Positions 20,190 to 30,251 are shown, counted from the stretch's first letter. The stretch: DNA of 64,000 nucleotides from Sacculina carcini (GCA_916048095.2 OU696573.1:5609418-5673417); one strand, 5' to 3'. Numbers and translations are program-made. The notes: a model not told the origin generated them from the letters alone.

Positions 20190-20938
20190 CGCAGCCGTTG
20201 TGAGCGCATTAATCTATAGCAGTGAGTCATGGCTATCGAACAACTGCAGACGACTGGAAAAATACTATAATAAAATGGTAAAATGTTTACTGGGGGTGAG
20301 ACAAAACACAAGTACAAAACTTTGTTTAATAGAAGCAGGAATTCCACCGTTAGAATATATAATTAAGAAGCAAAGGAAAAAATGGTTGTGTAAATGGGAA
20401 AATACCACAATAAAGATACCCTTGCACGATATCTATAAATTATGCGAAGAGGAAAGAACACCAGGATATAAATTTTTGACTGAAGCATTAAAATGGGAGG
20501 AGCACGAGCCACTAGAGCCAATCAAGAATAATATCCAGACAAGAGCTACACATATGACGAAATTCTACACATACATAAACGAACTAAACACAAAAATGAA
20601 AACACACCCGATATACACGGAAAAAAATATACATCGAAGACAAGAACAGACAGGCGTTTACTAGAGTACGACTAATGTCGCACAACCTACGAATCGAGCG
20701 GGGCAGATGGAGCAGAACACCACGAAACGAAAGAACATGCGCTTGCGGAAAAAACGAAATACAGACTGAACAACACGTCTTGATACATTGTGAACATACG
20801 GCCGAACACAGAAAGGAATATGGAAACAGATTAGACTTCGAAAGTATAGCAAATCTGTTTGAAAATTGTACCAGATATGAAGTGTTATGCGAATATATAT
20901 ATAAGTGCCTTAATTTGATTAGGGAGGTAGAAATTTAA
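20182..20938 (+). pseudogene. LINE ORF2 C-terminal domain with Cys/His motif
   Basis: Reading resumes as FDAAVVSALIYSSESW and continues to 20664, then shifts once more to the frame ending at 20938. The last part has CACGKNEIQTEQHVLIHC followed by EHT, a CxC-x12-HxxxxHC-like zinc motif typical of the C-terminus of several LINE clades. Confidence 0.75.
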
Positions 20939-21073
20939 ATGTGTTATGTTGTTACCGTGTTATGGTATTGCTATGTGATTTCTTTCTTCTCTGTTGATGT
21001 TATACATGTTATATGATTCTTGATATGCTGTACTCGAACTCGAGCCATATGTATTATTGTTGGACCTTGTGTC

Positions 21074-21095
21074 AATAAACTACTACTACTACTAT
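21074..21095 (+). terminator. LINE polyadenylation signal and (CTA)n tail
   Basis: AATAAA followed by CTACTACTACTACT marks the 3' end of the LINE. From 21096 to about 21840 I see no gene I can support; an 83-aa minus-strand frame (21254-21505) has no recognisable motif, and a short (TA)n run lies at 21664-21682. Confidence 0.65.
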
Positions 21096-21839
21096 GTACA
21101 GATTTGCTGACCTGCTCTGCGCAGGGTTTGATTAGTGTATGTTTATGTGCGAGTGTGTGTGCTTCGACAATCTGCTGAGGCGACTTGGATGCGGTGCAAT
21201 GAGACCACCGGAAGCTTGAGTGGGATTACTAATGTATGTGTACCTCTGTGTTGTTATCTGGCGGTGTTTAGTGTTGTGAGCGGAGAAGACGGATAGTTGG
21301 TATCTGTGCTGCTGTGCCGTTTGTATCCCGTTTTGTATTTTAATCCTAGACTTGTACGTTCCCAAATTGTATTGGTTTTTTCAGTAACAAGACGTGAAAT
21401 GTCAGACGTATATTTTGTCAACGACATTTTCTTATTGACCATAATAAACTCATAGTATTTGACAATGAATTTTAAGTCATCTTTTCTCGTCTTATTGTTC
21501 ACCATGTAAGTTAATGCAACAAAATAATCTTTCCATTGAAAACAGTTTGAATGTACTCCTATATGATATGATATGAAAAATATACCGATAGCATAGAAAT
21601 CACATTCCAGAATTTGTATATATCATTCATGCAGAAGATTGGAGGTAACCAAATCCGACAAACATATATATATATATATTATATTCAATCACCGAACGAC
21701 TGCAACAGGAGCCAACGCAGGTGGATTATCGCTCCTTATTGCTGCAGTCGTTCCTCATTCTTGCCAAGCTACCACTCCTCTCCACCACACTCCCGCCACC
21801 ATCCAACCCCACACCCGAGCCAACGCGCCCCAACACGGT

Positions 21840-22350
21840 ACAAACATATAGACTGAACTGGTTTATAATAGCCCTTATCATATTTCAGAGCCAATAACGA
21901 TATTTCAAATGTATCAATTTTGGCTTCAACGAAATCGACGTCAGCGTAGCGCTCCAAAATAAGTCGGGCATCAAATTCCTTACAGAACGTAGCCAATTTA
22001 TTTCTACGTGCGGACCCAGCTACAAATGTGGTGTTGGCCAAGGTCATATGTATACTCAGAATACGCTCTGAATTTTGCTTCTTCAAGTTATCTTCGACCA
22101 AAATATTCTGAATACGACTGGCGATAGTATTCAGTGGCTCACCAGGGCTGGGAATTGCAATAATAACTCGTGCCTTGTCCGGTTGACCAAAAATACCAAG
22201 ACGATTGAAGCATACGGAAAAATAACTACTGTTAAGACCAGGCATCATGAGGCAATCTGAAAAGAGTCCTTGCAGCGCTTTCCCTGTTCGGACAATATAT
22301 TCACCATCAGAAAGACGAAGCATGCACATGAAGTGTCGTCTTAGACCAAC
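21840..22350 (-). CDS. 2H phosphoesterase gene, 3' exon (ASCC1/AKAP7-like)
   Basis: The minus-strand frame covers the C-terminal half of a 2H phosphoesterase domain: SYFSVCFNRLGIFGQPDKAR, VIIAIPSPGEPLNTIASRIQ, the second catalytic motif SIHMTLANTTF (H-x-T), FDARLILERYADVDF and a terminal strand plus GYYKPVQS. This order matches ASCC1, AKAP7 and LENG9-type proteins, which bind or cleave 2'-5' or cyclic phosphate RNA ends; ASCC1 acts in a nuclear RNA/DNA repair complex. The open frame extends upstream past a candidate acceptor at about 22351 whose phase agrees with the donor of the next exon. The 3' end of the coding sequence is uncertain. It has no transposon-like features and may be the only host gene here. 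Confidence 0.5.
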
Positions 22351-22751
22351 AGCAACCGGTACAATCACAATATATTCACTGGTCACACTCAGCGATACAA
22401 CCAGAGAAAAAAAAGGGTATAATCGGTCGCACACATATTTATACATCTACACACACGCATACATACCAATAGGCCATAGTTACAAGGAAGTGACTTGAAC
22501 ACTCATTGACAGACACGCATACAAGCCTACCTTACACACACGCACACATTCACATACACAAGCAGTTAACGCTGACCTGAACTTATCCAAAGGCACCATA
22601 GAGTCAACACAAGCCTCCGACCTTGACACACCCAACATGAACTAAGACACAGGCAAGCACACACTTGAGTTAGCCACATAACACCGGCATAAACAATATA
22701 CAATATGCACATATGACAATTCACACACACGAGTGTGGCTATCACTACACA

Positions 22752-22985
22752 CATGGAGACGTGCAACTTTTCAGGTCGTTGACACAACTCCCACGGAAAA
22801 AATGTTTCATCACCTGACACAAATTCCAGAAAAGCTTCGAAACGATACAAAATAGAAGGTTGAGTCATTCGCAGCGAAACGAAGTGAGTGTAACCTCCAA
22901 TTTTCGGATGATGTCCATTTACACGCAGATGAAAAGTTCGTATATGCTTCATCAATAGTTGACGCTGTCCTGTGTGGTCACATCA
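22752..22985 (-). CDS. 2H phosphoesterase gene, internal exon with first H-x-S motif
   Basis: The minus-strand frame reads YTHFVSLRMTQPSILYRFEA and then FFPWELCQRPEKLHVS, the first half of the 2H fold including the first catalytic motif (H-x-S in place of H-x-T). The frame is open to a GTGTGT donor candidate at about 22753. Joining there to an AG at about 22351 keeps the frame, giving an intron of roughly 400 bases. The intron holds CA-rich microsatellite and no ORF. The upstream boundary of this exon is not resolved, and a KH domain expected for ASCC1 was not found up to 24.4 kb. Confidence 0.45.
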
Positions 22986-22989
22986 AATC

Positions 22990-24435
22990 TGTAAATACAC
23001 AATAACGAGTACTGCTTGCAGTGCTTATTTGACGATTGATCAGGTAGCTCTACATAGCCAGGAAGCTCTAAATATTCTGGGCAATGAACATCTGTGTAAG
23101 TTCAGCAGTGAAAGCCTCGTTGCTACAACAAGGTATCATCAATTAATAAACACCAGAGTAACACGTATATGACTGAATTTCCTGATAGTGTGATAGTGTG
23201 TAAAGAAGGCTCGCAAAACTCAGGAGATACAGTAAAGCATGATCTATACCTGACTGTACCTGGCAAAAAACTTCCACTGTGATCACTCAAGACCGGATGT
23301 TCAGGCAAAATGCTACACATTTGCAAATTTCACTTTTTTCCAGATAAATGCCTATCTTGCTAATTTGTCAAAAATATTGCCCATTTTATCTATAAAAAAA
23401 CTACACAAATCGAAGGCTTTCAAGATAATGAGTATACATAGAAACAAATTCAGAGGTTGTTCAACTGGGCTTGATTTAGCATTCACATGTCTGAGACAGG
23501 GTTGCATAGGCTATATTGGCTTTTCTGCATTGACGTTTATCTCCGGTACACTTCTCGGATGTTCCTCTTTGCGGGTTCGTATGTCTGATCGCACACAGAA
23601 AACAGCTAATGTTACTTCCGCTGAAAAATATGGATCGTATAAAAAATATGGATCTCGTGTGGACAGACACTGTTATTGTGTGTATATCAATGCACTATCG
23701 ATGAATTCCTGCGAGCACTGTTGTTGAATTCAATATTTTAGTTGTGTATGCGTATGTTTTGTATGTGGCTAGCTGTTCCACACAATACAATGTTGGTTCA
23801 AGGACAATATGTTGTAGCGACGGGAGACGACGAGACGGGGATCTCGGCTCGACAACAGATACACAAGACCCAACTGCATCTTTGATCACCACGTTGGGCA
23901 TATATATAATCTTAGTCACATGACTCATACTTACACATGCAAGCAAACTAGTCGTACATAAAAACAATCATACACATATGTGTAACACACAATAAACATA
24001 CACCCTTCACATGATCAAGCAAACTCCAGTCTGGAGGTTACAGTCGAGCATACACACAGGTGCAATTAGACTTGCCACACATTCACACTCATAGGCATAC
24101 AGACATACATGCATACAGTTGACTAGGCGGTGACACTGACAAGTGAAACACAGTAAATGAGCTACGAAGTGAAAGAGTAATGAGTGCACAATACACGATA
24201 CGCCAAAGTCGCTCCCCCTGCGGATAGCGGAGCTACAGATGTGCGCTATATGGGGATTTGCGCACTAATCAGCACTGTCAAAGTGTAACATTGACCTTGA
24301 TACTAACAGTAATAAGGGCCTGTATACATGAATATGACGACGATCCATGCAGCTCTACGACAACAAACTGCGCATGAAATACCGGATATATACAACACAA
24401 TACACATCAGTTTATACCTGTAAACTGTTACACAG
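22990..24435. other. Unassigned stretch
   Basis: About 1.4 kb without a gene or repeat I can identify. Several frames of 60-120 codons exist on both strands, but none shows a motif. Part may be intron or upstream exons of the 2H phosphoesterase gene. CA-rich microsatellite-like sequence is scattered near 22.5-22.75 and 23.9-24.15 kb. Confidence 0.4.
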
Positions 24436-24439
24436 CAAT

Positions 24440-24960
24440 ATTGTACAATATCATCTCAACTGGAGAACAAACCCAAACAAAAATATATAACATAATACAA
24501 TACACCCATTTGCTCGTAAACAATTGCACGTATTTTCAAAAGTAAATATATTCTGGTTTTGCATAAACCGCAGTTCGCCCCTTGCGCGTTTTCTCGTATT
24601 TCACTCCCTTGTGAATTATTCTCTGGAGGATTGTCTGCGTAGGGACGATGTAGAGACACTGACTGCTTACTGCTCTGGCAGTTCTGCTGCGGCGTAGTAG
24701 TCGACTGGAGCGGTAAGAACGCCGGCTTCAACCGGGCAACAGAGACGTTTTTAGTCGCTCCAGATGACAGTTCAATTGTGAACACATTCGGGCTGTGCCG
24801 CAGTACTCGGAACGGTCCATTGTAGGACGCTTAGAGTGACTTTCACACTCGATCGACGCGAACCCACACATGAGAGCACTAGTTGAGATCAGCAGGTATA
24901 TACGTTGTGGGACTGCATTGAGCCGATCCCTCCGCGTGCACGAGAAGGTCGATCTCGGCC
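24440..24960 (-). mobile_element. Gypsy integrase C-terminal fragment inside the DNA polymerase relic
   Basis: The minus-strand frames give the tail of a gypsy polyprotein: TTYIPADLN, HVWVRVDRV, YNGPFRVLRHSPNVFTIEL and VSVARLKPAFLP. This is the classical end of integrase that precedes a 3' LTR. It is joined directly to the exonuclease part of a DNA polymerase gene at about 24960. Stops and a frameshift are present. It is most simply a 5'-truncated insertion or a recombination junction. Confidence 0.65.
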
Positions 24961-26649
24961 ATGTGTTTTGCCAGATCGGGAACAAATTTTTGCACAAATA
25001 CTTTGACCGCCAGACAGTGTAATACGCAGATGGTAATGTGACACACTGGAACGGGTCTGTTCCCGTAACACTGATGAACTGGTCACGGAAACGCATTGCG
25101 CCGAGACGAAGTACATTGACATCGTCTCGATAATATGCACACATTTCACGGTGGAAATCACATGTCTCGCCTACTTGACTGGCATGCCAGGTCAGAAACT
25201 TGGCACGCTGGTCGACCGACATACGATCCGCATCAATTATATCGACTGTCGGGAACGGTCCAACATTGAATTGGTGATCGGCAGTGTTCATCTGGTGCGG
25301 AAATAAACCTTTACGGAGAGGAATATTGAATGTCTTGGAAAATTTGGCGAGAGGCATCTGCAGGAAACTGAACGAATCAATGAAATTAAGTTTGGTGTTG
25401 GGGAATTTAATGGAGAGGATTTTTCGACCGTTCATTATGAGCTCTGGCAACATTTCCTGACTCAACGCAGATTTAACTACCAGGTTGTTGGCATAGCCTT
25501 GTGCGTAACGCGCTATATCTTTTGCTTGATTGTGGGAAAACAACCATCGGCCAAAGTCCTGCAGCGTATTTGGCCGGAGAATACAAACACATGCTGGTTA
25601 GTGCCGCAAACAGAGCAAGGATGGGAGATATTCTCGAAGCCAGCTGAGCAACAAATCTGACACGCATTAGTTGGGAATATGACGGTTAGTATCCGGTATA
25701 GTCATGCACTCGAAATCATAGAAAATAAACAATTGCTTTTGATTAATTGCAGCAGGCTTAGGCGGCTGCAGAAACCAACTATGTGGGGTGGTGGAAACTT
25801 CTTGCTTCGCGACCCGCTCCGAAAAAAATGGACACAAGTACGTGCGACACACATGATGTCTTTTTGGGTGAAATTTGTACGTTATGTCGTCACAATGGAT
25901 ACATCCACGAAGCAAACAACAACGGACATTCCTGTGGACCGCGAAACAAGAGGTGATGTGAAATTCAGGTTACAATCGGGAAAGTGGACCAGAGTACCTT
26001 CCCTCACACATTTTTTGGTGATTCACAGTCGAGGCAGCCCCCGGCACAGGTGTGTTCGTTTTTGTTATTGTAGGATGTTTGACAGTGGTGGCAAAAGTAG
26101 TCTGTGGAAAAGAATGCTGTGATAGTGGTGATTACGTCAAAGTGATTGTGTGTGTGATACAAACACAAGAGTGTGTTTGCTGTGCCTGAGGTGTGTACGT
26201 GTTTGTGCCTGTAATCAGACGAGTAAACGTGTACGGTGTAGTCGTGCAAGTGTTGTGTGATCATGTCCAGTGCCCGTGTGCCCATCCATGTCGTCCAGTC
26301 CAGCTGTGATGTTGCACATAGCCGCTGAGCCTCAAACGAATTTGTCCTATTCTGCAACCGTCACATGTTTTTTCCGTGTTGTCACTATTGTTTTTGTTTT
26401 TGTGTAAGTATATGACTGCTGCTAGGGCTCGCGGAAGACATCTCGGGCTAGGGCTCACGGAGTCCCGCCAATCCGAAAAAGCATTCATTTTTGGTGTAAC
26501 AGGACTTCACGTCTACCTTGAGCTTCAATTTAGCAGCGCCGTGAATGTCAATACCCTTGTGTGTCTGTTGTGTGTTGTGTGCGACTGTGAGGTGTAATGT
26601 GGAGGTGTTGCTGATGAATGACGCGTTTGACTGTTTGATGGATTCGAGC
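24960..26649 (-). pseudogene. Polinton family-B DNA polymerase, exonuclease half (exon 2, degraded)
   Basis: Reading leftwards: LESIKQSNASFI and following N-terminal residues, then (26357-26004) VYSSDYRHK, HNHFDVITTITAFF and a Cys cluster YFCHHCQ, HTCAGGCLDC typical of Polinton polymerases. The Exo I motif FIFYDFECM (DxE) is near 25720, then an FSHNQAKDIARYAQ region and an ExoII/III portion with GLFPHQMNT and FDF-like HREMCAYYRDDVNVLRLGAMRF near 25100-25200. Frames change several times and stops occur. The polymerase palm motifs (SLYP, YGDTDS) are absent; the gene is cut at about 24960. Protein-primed family-B polymerase is the expected Polinton enzyme. Confidence 0.75.
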
Positions 26650-26757
26650 CTTGAAACAAACAAGCAAATGACTTTTAAATTTTAAGACATCGTTTGTGAA
26701 TACTATGTCAAGTTGATAAATAAAAGTTACTTTGAAATCACAATTAAAAACACTTAC
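26650..26757 (-). other. Spliceosomal intron (108 nt) in the Polinton polymerase
   Basis: On the minus strand the donor is AG|GTAAGTG and the acceptor is a pyrimidine-rich TTTGTTTCAAG|G. Joining them keeps one frame across both flanks, and the downstream peptide is a typical Polinton polymerase N-terminus. The intron is AT-rich and contains stops in the coding frame. Confidence 0.6.
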
Positions 26758-27015
26758 CTTTTTCACAAAAGTGACGCATCGAAATCTCTGACGCGTCGAG
26801 ACACCAGGTATGCGTCCTGTTTGTAGTCCGCGTTGCGCAGAGTGATATTCACATAATCCTCAGGGTCCACTCACTGGACCACCTGACTCACCACAGCGTC
26901 GATGGTGGCCTCAATAGAAGCAATCGCTCCAACAACGTTCTCTGGTTCCGTGAAGTATACCTCCACGTGGTACGATTTCCCTTGAGCTCTGAATCGTGAA
27001 TAGTTGAAATATGAT
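26758..27015 (-). pseudogene. Polinton DNA polymerase, N-terminal exon
   Basis: The minus-strand frame reads YHVEVYFTEPENVVGAIASI, then after an in-frame TGA VDPEDYVNITLRNADYKQ and VSRRVRDFDAS, ending after a second TGA (26763-26765) at the donor site. 'D-Y-V-x-I-T-L' followed by a short gap and the next exon's 'Q-S-N-A-x-F' is the usual arrangement at the N-terminus of Polinton polymerases. The start codon is not identified. Confidence 0.5.
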
Positions 27016-27187
27016 TTAGACTATTTGGCCCAAGTACAATCGATATTCGGGACTGAGGCATGCGCAGTTCACAGGAGCTATACAAACAATTGTATGTTCT
27101 GCTGTCCCGGCTTCGCATTCCACACGTTTGCATGTGATACCAACCAAGTGCTCGTATGTGGCAGTATCGCCTTACAACTGTATGCCC

Positions 27188-27248
27188 GTGTGTCTCGTTA
27201 ACATTGCGAATTTACACCACATAAATTCGCAATGTTAACGAGACACAC
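27188..27248. repeat. Perfect 27-bp inverted repeat with 7-nt loop
   Basis: Arm 27188-27214 (begins GTGTGTCTCGTTAAC) is matched exactly by its reverse complement at 27222-27248, with spacer CACCACA. It stands between the polymerase relic and the TTAGG array. Confidence 0.9.
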
Positions 27249-27269
27249 AAATCGTTGACGACGATAAAT

Positions 27270-27830
27270 CTCTGGTTCAGATGGGAGATTAGGATAGGTA
27301 GAGGTCAGGTTAGGTTCACAATAGAAGGTAGGTATAATATGTAGGTTAGGTTAGGTTAGATATAGATGTTAGGTTAGGTATAGAGGGAAAGTTAGGTCAG
27401 GTATAGAGGTCAAGTTAGGTTAGGCATAGAGGGCAAGTTAGGTTAGGCATAGAGGAAGGGTTAGGTTACGTTAGGTATAGGGGGTAGGTTAAATTAAGTT
27501 AGGTATAGAGGCCAAGTTAGGTTATGTTAGGCATATAAGGGTTAGGTTAGGTATAAGGCAAGTTAGGTTAGGTCAGGTTAGGTTAGGTTAGGTCAGGTCA
27601 GGTCAGGTTAGGTTAGGTTAGGTTAGGTTAGGTTAGGTTAGGTTAGGTTAGGTTAGGTTAGGTTAGGTTAGGTTAGGTTAGGTTAGGTTAGGTTAGGTTA
27701 GGTTAGGTTAGGTTAGGTTAGGTTAGGTTAGGTTAGGTTAGGTTAGGTTAGGTTAGGTTAGGTTAGGTTAGGTTAGGTTAGGTTAGGTTAGGTTAGGTTA
27801 GGTTAGGTTAGGTAGGTTAGGATAGATAAG
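27270..27830 (+). repeat. Interstitial TTAGG array (plus-strand G-rich)
   Basis: From about 27300 the sequence is degenerate TTAGG repeat with short insertions such as TATAGAGG. From about 27590 to 27815 it is an almost pure array of about 45 TTAGG units. TTAGG is the arthropod telomere unit; the G-rich strand runs 5' to 3' toward the right, into the inverted-repeat arm. Confidence 0.92.
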
Positions 27831-28260
27831 TCAACGCCACCTAGACTACAGGACCGTTCACGGAATTAAAGACATCATCGATTGACTCGTACGGGCGGTA
27901 CCAATGCAACCTAGACTACAGGCCCTTCCACGACGGTCTGACATCATCGAATAGCGAAACACTAGCAGCTACAAAGCTAAACAGCTAAACAGTGCCCACC
28001 TCTGTTCATTCATAAATATGATGTTAAGCAAATATATGGCTATGTGGATACGACATATTTAACGAAGCGAAAACCACATGAGAAACGAGCAGATGTACAC
28101 ATTTTACTGAACCTATAAGCGAAACCAAACCTGTGACCGCAGCAAAACGTCCAGGATAATGATATGCAGAATCATCCGAGTGATGAATATATGAAACAAT
28201 GTTCATAACTTATGCGGTGTTATATGAAATAAATAAATTTACGCATTTGAACACAGCAAT
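27831..28260 (-). repeat. MITE-like repeat copy (left arm)
   Basis: Begins CAACGCCACCTAGACTACAGG and contains GCGAAACACTAGCAGCTAC, the tract CAGTGCCCACCTCTGTT and the AAACGTCCAGGATAATGATA tract. The same family recurs at 44.7-45.1 kb and many times at 58.4-64.0 kb. No coding capacity is evident. Confidence 0.75.
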
Positions 28261-28261
28261 G

Positions 28262-28540
28262 GAGAGGCCAATGTTCGCGTGAATTTATGCATGGGCAAAG
28301 CCTCAAGGCCCCGGCTGGCACACCGCAGGTCCGGCCGCACGGGTTTTGCAGTCACCGCCAGCACAGAAACTGCACGGCTGCGCGCACACAAAACCAGCAG
28401 TGCGACAATTGGTATATCCCTTTCAGAAACGAACCCAAACGTTTCACCTCGCCAGGGAATCGAACCCTGGAACTCTCGTTCACAGAGCGTGCGTCTTAGC
28501 CACTCGGTTTCGAGGCGGACTTATATATAAATTGTACTTG
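28262..28540 (-). mobile_element. tRNA-derived SINE (left arm)
   Basis: The tRNA-like head is at 28445-28517 on the minus strand. Acceptor CGCCTCG/CGAGGTG pairs fully (one G-T), the A box region is CCGAGTGGCTAAG, the T-arm is CAGGG-TTCGATT-CCCTG, and the anticodon stem has one mismatch with loop TGTGAAC (anticodon read as TGA, uncertain). A body with GAAACGTTTGGGTTCG follows. The copy in the right arm is at 44453-44525 with a damaged acceptor. Confidence 0.65.
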
Positions 28541-29520
28541 TATATTTATTTAATACTCATTTATATTGTTTTGTGAATTGTATATTGTATGTTTTTGCAT
28601 TGAAAGTAGCATAGGATAGGATAGGATGGAAGTTAGGATAGAAAGTGGAGCGTAAACACATACATCACTGTCACCACAGTAGGTTAGGCAACGAGAAGCA
28701 TAGCAGTTGTCGCACGCTCACACATACACATACACACATACATCACCAGAGTAGGTTAGAATACAAAACACAACATTGGTTGCACTCACGTATACATACA
28801 TATATTACCGCAACCACAATGAGAAACCAGAGCAGCACGTGGGAAAAGAAACCAGAGCAGCACGCGCACACGCATATATCACTCACACCAGTGTGTAAGG
28901 GTTTGTACGTACAAGGGTTCGTGCATTTTGGTGACCTATCTGTCCGCTTGTAGTGTTTGTCTATGCTTTAATTAATTAATCTTTTGATCGTTTTAATCCA
29001 TCATTCAATATTAATAAATATTATACTTTATGTATCTTAGTATGTATTTGCTTGTTTAATTTTCAGTTAATGACAAATGAATGTAGTTCAAATCAAGACG
29101 TTTGGATTTGTTACTTGTTTCGTCAAGGCATTCATTGTTTTCGGTTTATTGCTATTTGTATTACATTTTATGTCATGTTAATTAATTTCATTGTAAATTT
29201 ACTGTTTAAGTTGTTATATGTGATTTATATCAAATGTTCATATATATTTGCATCAATAGACGCCATCGCTGATTGGTACGCCAGAGCAGAAATTACTAGA
29301 ATGTTCCGAGGCGTCAAGTATGAAATGTGTGTGGACGAGAATACACTCGCTCTTGTGCGTCCAAACCTTGTCTCATATGTTTCATGCTATGTTGTGTGTG
29401 GTAAAATTGATTTATCCAGAGTGAACCACCACACGCTATTAATGAGACCGTGCACAGCTTGTAGCTGGAGAATGTAGTAGGCGGCGCTAGTTATCGGAAG
29501 TGGATAAATATAAAAGCCGA
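28541..29520. other. Microsatellite-rich segment and a left-arm-specific block
   Basis: 28620-28900 is rich in ACATACA and CACAC. The block 29025-29483 is absent from the right arm. It includes a 141-codon plus-strand frame (29052-29477) with a hydrophobic first half and a DAIADWYARAEITRMF segment; I do not recognise it. No firm gene is called. Confidence 0.45.
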
Positions 29521-29547
29521 CACATATATGTAGTATACATATATGTG
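29505..29547. promoter_or_regulatory. TATA-like box beside a perfect palindrome
   Basis: ATATAAAAG at about 29508 is followed by CACATATATGTA-GTA-TACATATATGTG (29521-29547), a perfect 12-bp inverted repeat. It is preserved, with spacer TAC, in the right arm at about 43884-43910. It lies downstream of the 137-aa ORF stop. Confidence 0.4.
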
Positions 29548-29552
29548 AACGG

Positions 29553-29966
29553 TTACATAAATATGTTTGTATTATTAATGTGTTGTGTCATTACTGTCCT
29601 TAATCTCATTGTGTAGGGGTATTCCGAGTGGGTAAACGTTTCAGCCGTTCTGTTCTGGCCGAAATTTATGTCTCCGTGGATGTCGTCTTGATCATCTTCG
29701 TGGGTGAATGCTGCCGGCAGTCCATGGTTGATGTTATATAGCATCATGCGTCCGTCCTGTATTGGCACTCTCCCCCAGCGGTAATGTAGTCGGTCGGTAG
29801 TGTAGTCGGCTCGTCGCGTCGGTCGTTTATAGGTTTGATAATTTTTTGATGTCGATAATGTGGTCCTTTCGTTTGGCGAGGGCCTGGACATCCTTGGTTT
29901 CCCCACGTGCGAATTATGGTGTCTTGAGTAGATATTTGATGATATTCTAGTTGATAGCGTAGTCAT
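29553..29966 (-). CDS. Unknown 137-aa ORF in the left arm
   Basis: ATG-initiated and open for 137 codons. It is rich in Thr, Asn, Arg and His (RTTLSTSKNYQTYKRPTRR, VPIQDGRMMLYNINHGLPAA, HEDDQDDIHGDINF, SEYPYTMRLRTVMTQ). A TTTATAAAA box lies about 20 bases upstream of the ATG. In the right arm the same ORF is split by a short deletion after KRPTRRA, but both halves keep nearly all residues. It lies just 3' of the env fragment, so it could be an accessory or LTR-encoded ORF of that element. No family recognised. Confidence 0.45.
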   Translation of the reverse strand: MTTLSTRISSNIYSRHHNSHVGKPRMSRPSPNERTTLSTSKNYQTYKRPTRRADYTTDRLHYRWGRVPIQDGRMMLYNINHGLPAAFTHEDDQDDIHGDINFGQNRTAETFTHSEYPYTMRLRTVMTQHINNTNIFM

Positions 29967-30251
29967 ATTTCAATTGGGAGGTTTTATAAAGGCTCCCAGG
30001 TGGCATTTCCTATCGGGGCGGTTTCCCATTCTACTAGGAGTTATAATACACCTTAGGAATAACGTCGTCCTAAGAGTTGTGCGATGCTAAAATTATGTCG
30101 GGGCATTCGGGTTATTATGACGTCGAAGATAATAAAGTTGATGGTGGAATAATTCATGTCTCAGCTGAAGGTCGTGCCGCTATTGGTTGATGCGCAGAGG
30201 CGCCCGGAAAATACGGTCGATGCTCACTGATGTATTTTGCGGTATTGTGGT

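Larger units (their letters stand above)
16800..21095 (+). mobile_element. LINE (APE-type non-LTR retrotransposon), nearly full length
   Basis: On the plus strand, a presumed 5' UTR rich in TGTGTG is followed by ORF1 (17157), an APE endonuclease (18042), RT (to 20189) and a C-terminal Cys-rich region (to 20938). The element ends with AATAAA at 21074 and a short (CTA)n tail, characteristic of some non-LTR clades. Only three lesions split ORF2: one in-frame TAA and two frameshifts. The clade is not assigned with confidence. The 5' limit is uncertain. Confidence 0.85.

Noticed and set aside
21254-21505. 83-aa minus-strand ORF as a gene
   Set aside because: Short, no motif, ends in sequence shared with no other feature; left as unassigned.
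23365-23727. 120-codon plus-strand frame
   Set aside because: No motif, no ATG context or repeat conservation; opposite strand is equally open. Treated as chance.
24007-24189. Short Cys-rich minus-strand frame
   Set aside because: Composition follows CA/TG-rich microsatellite sequence; no evidence of coding.
27590-27815. A true chromosome end
   Set aside because: The array is interstitial and continues into transposon-rich DNA on both sides.
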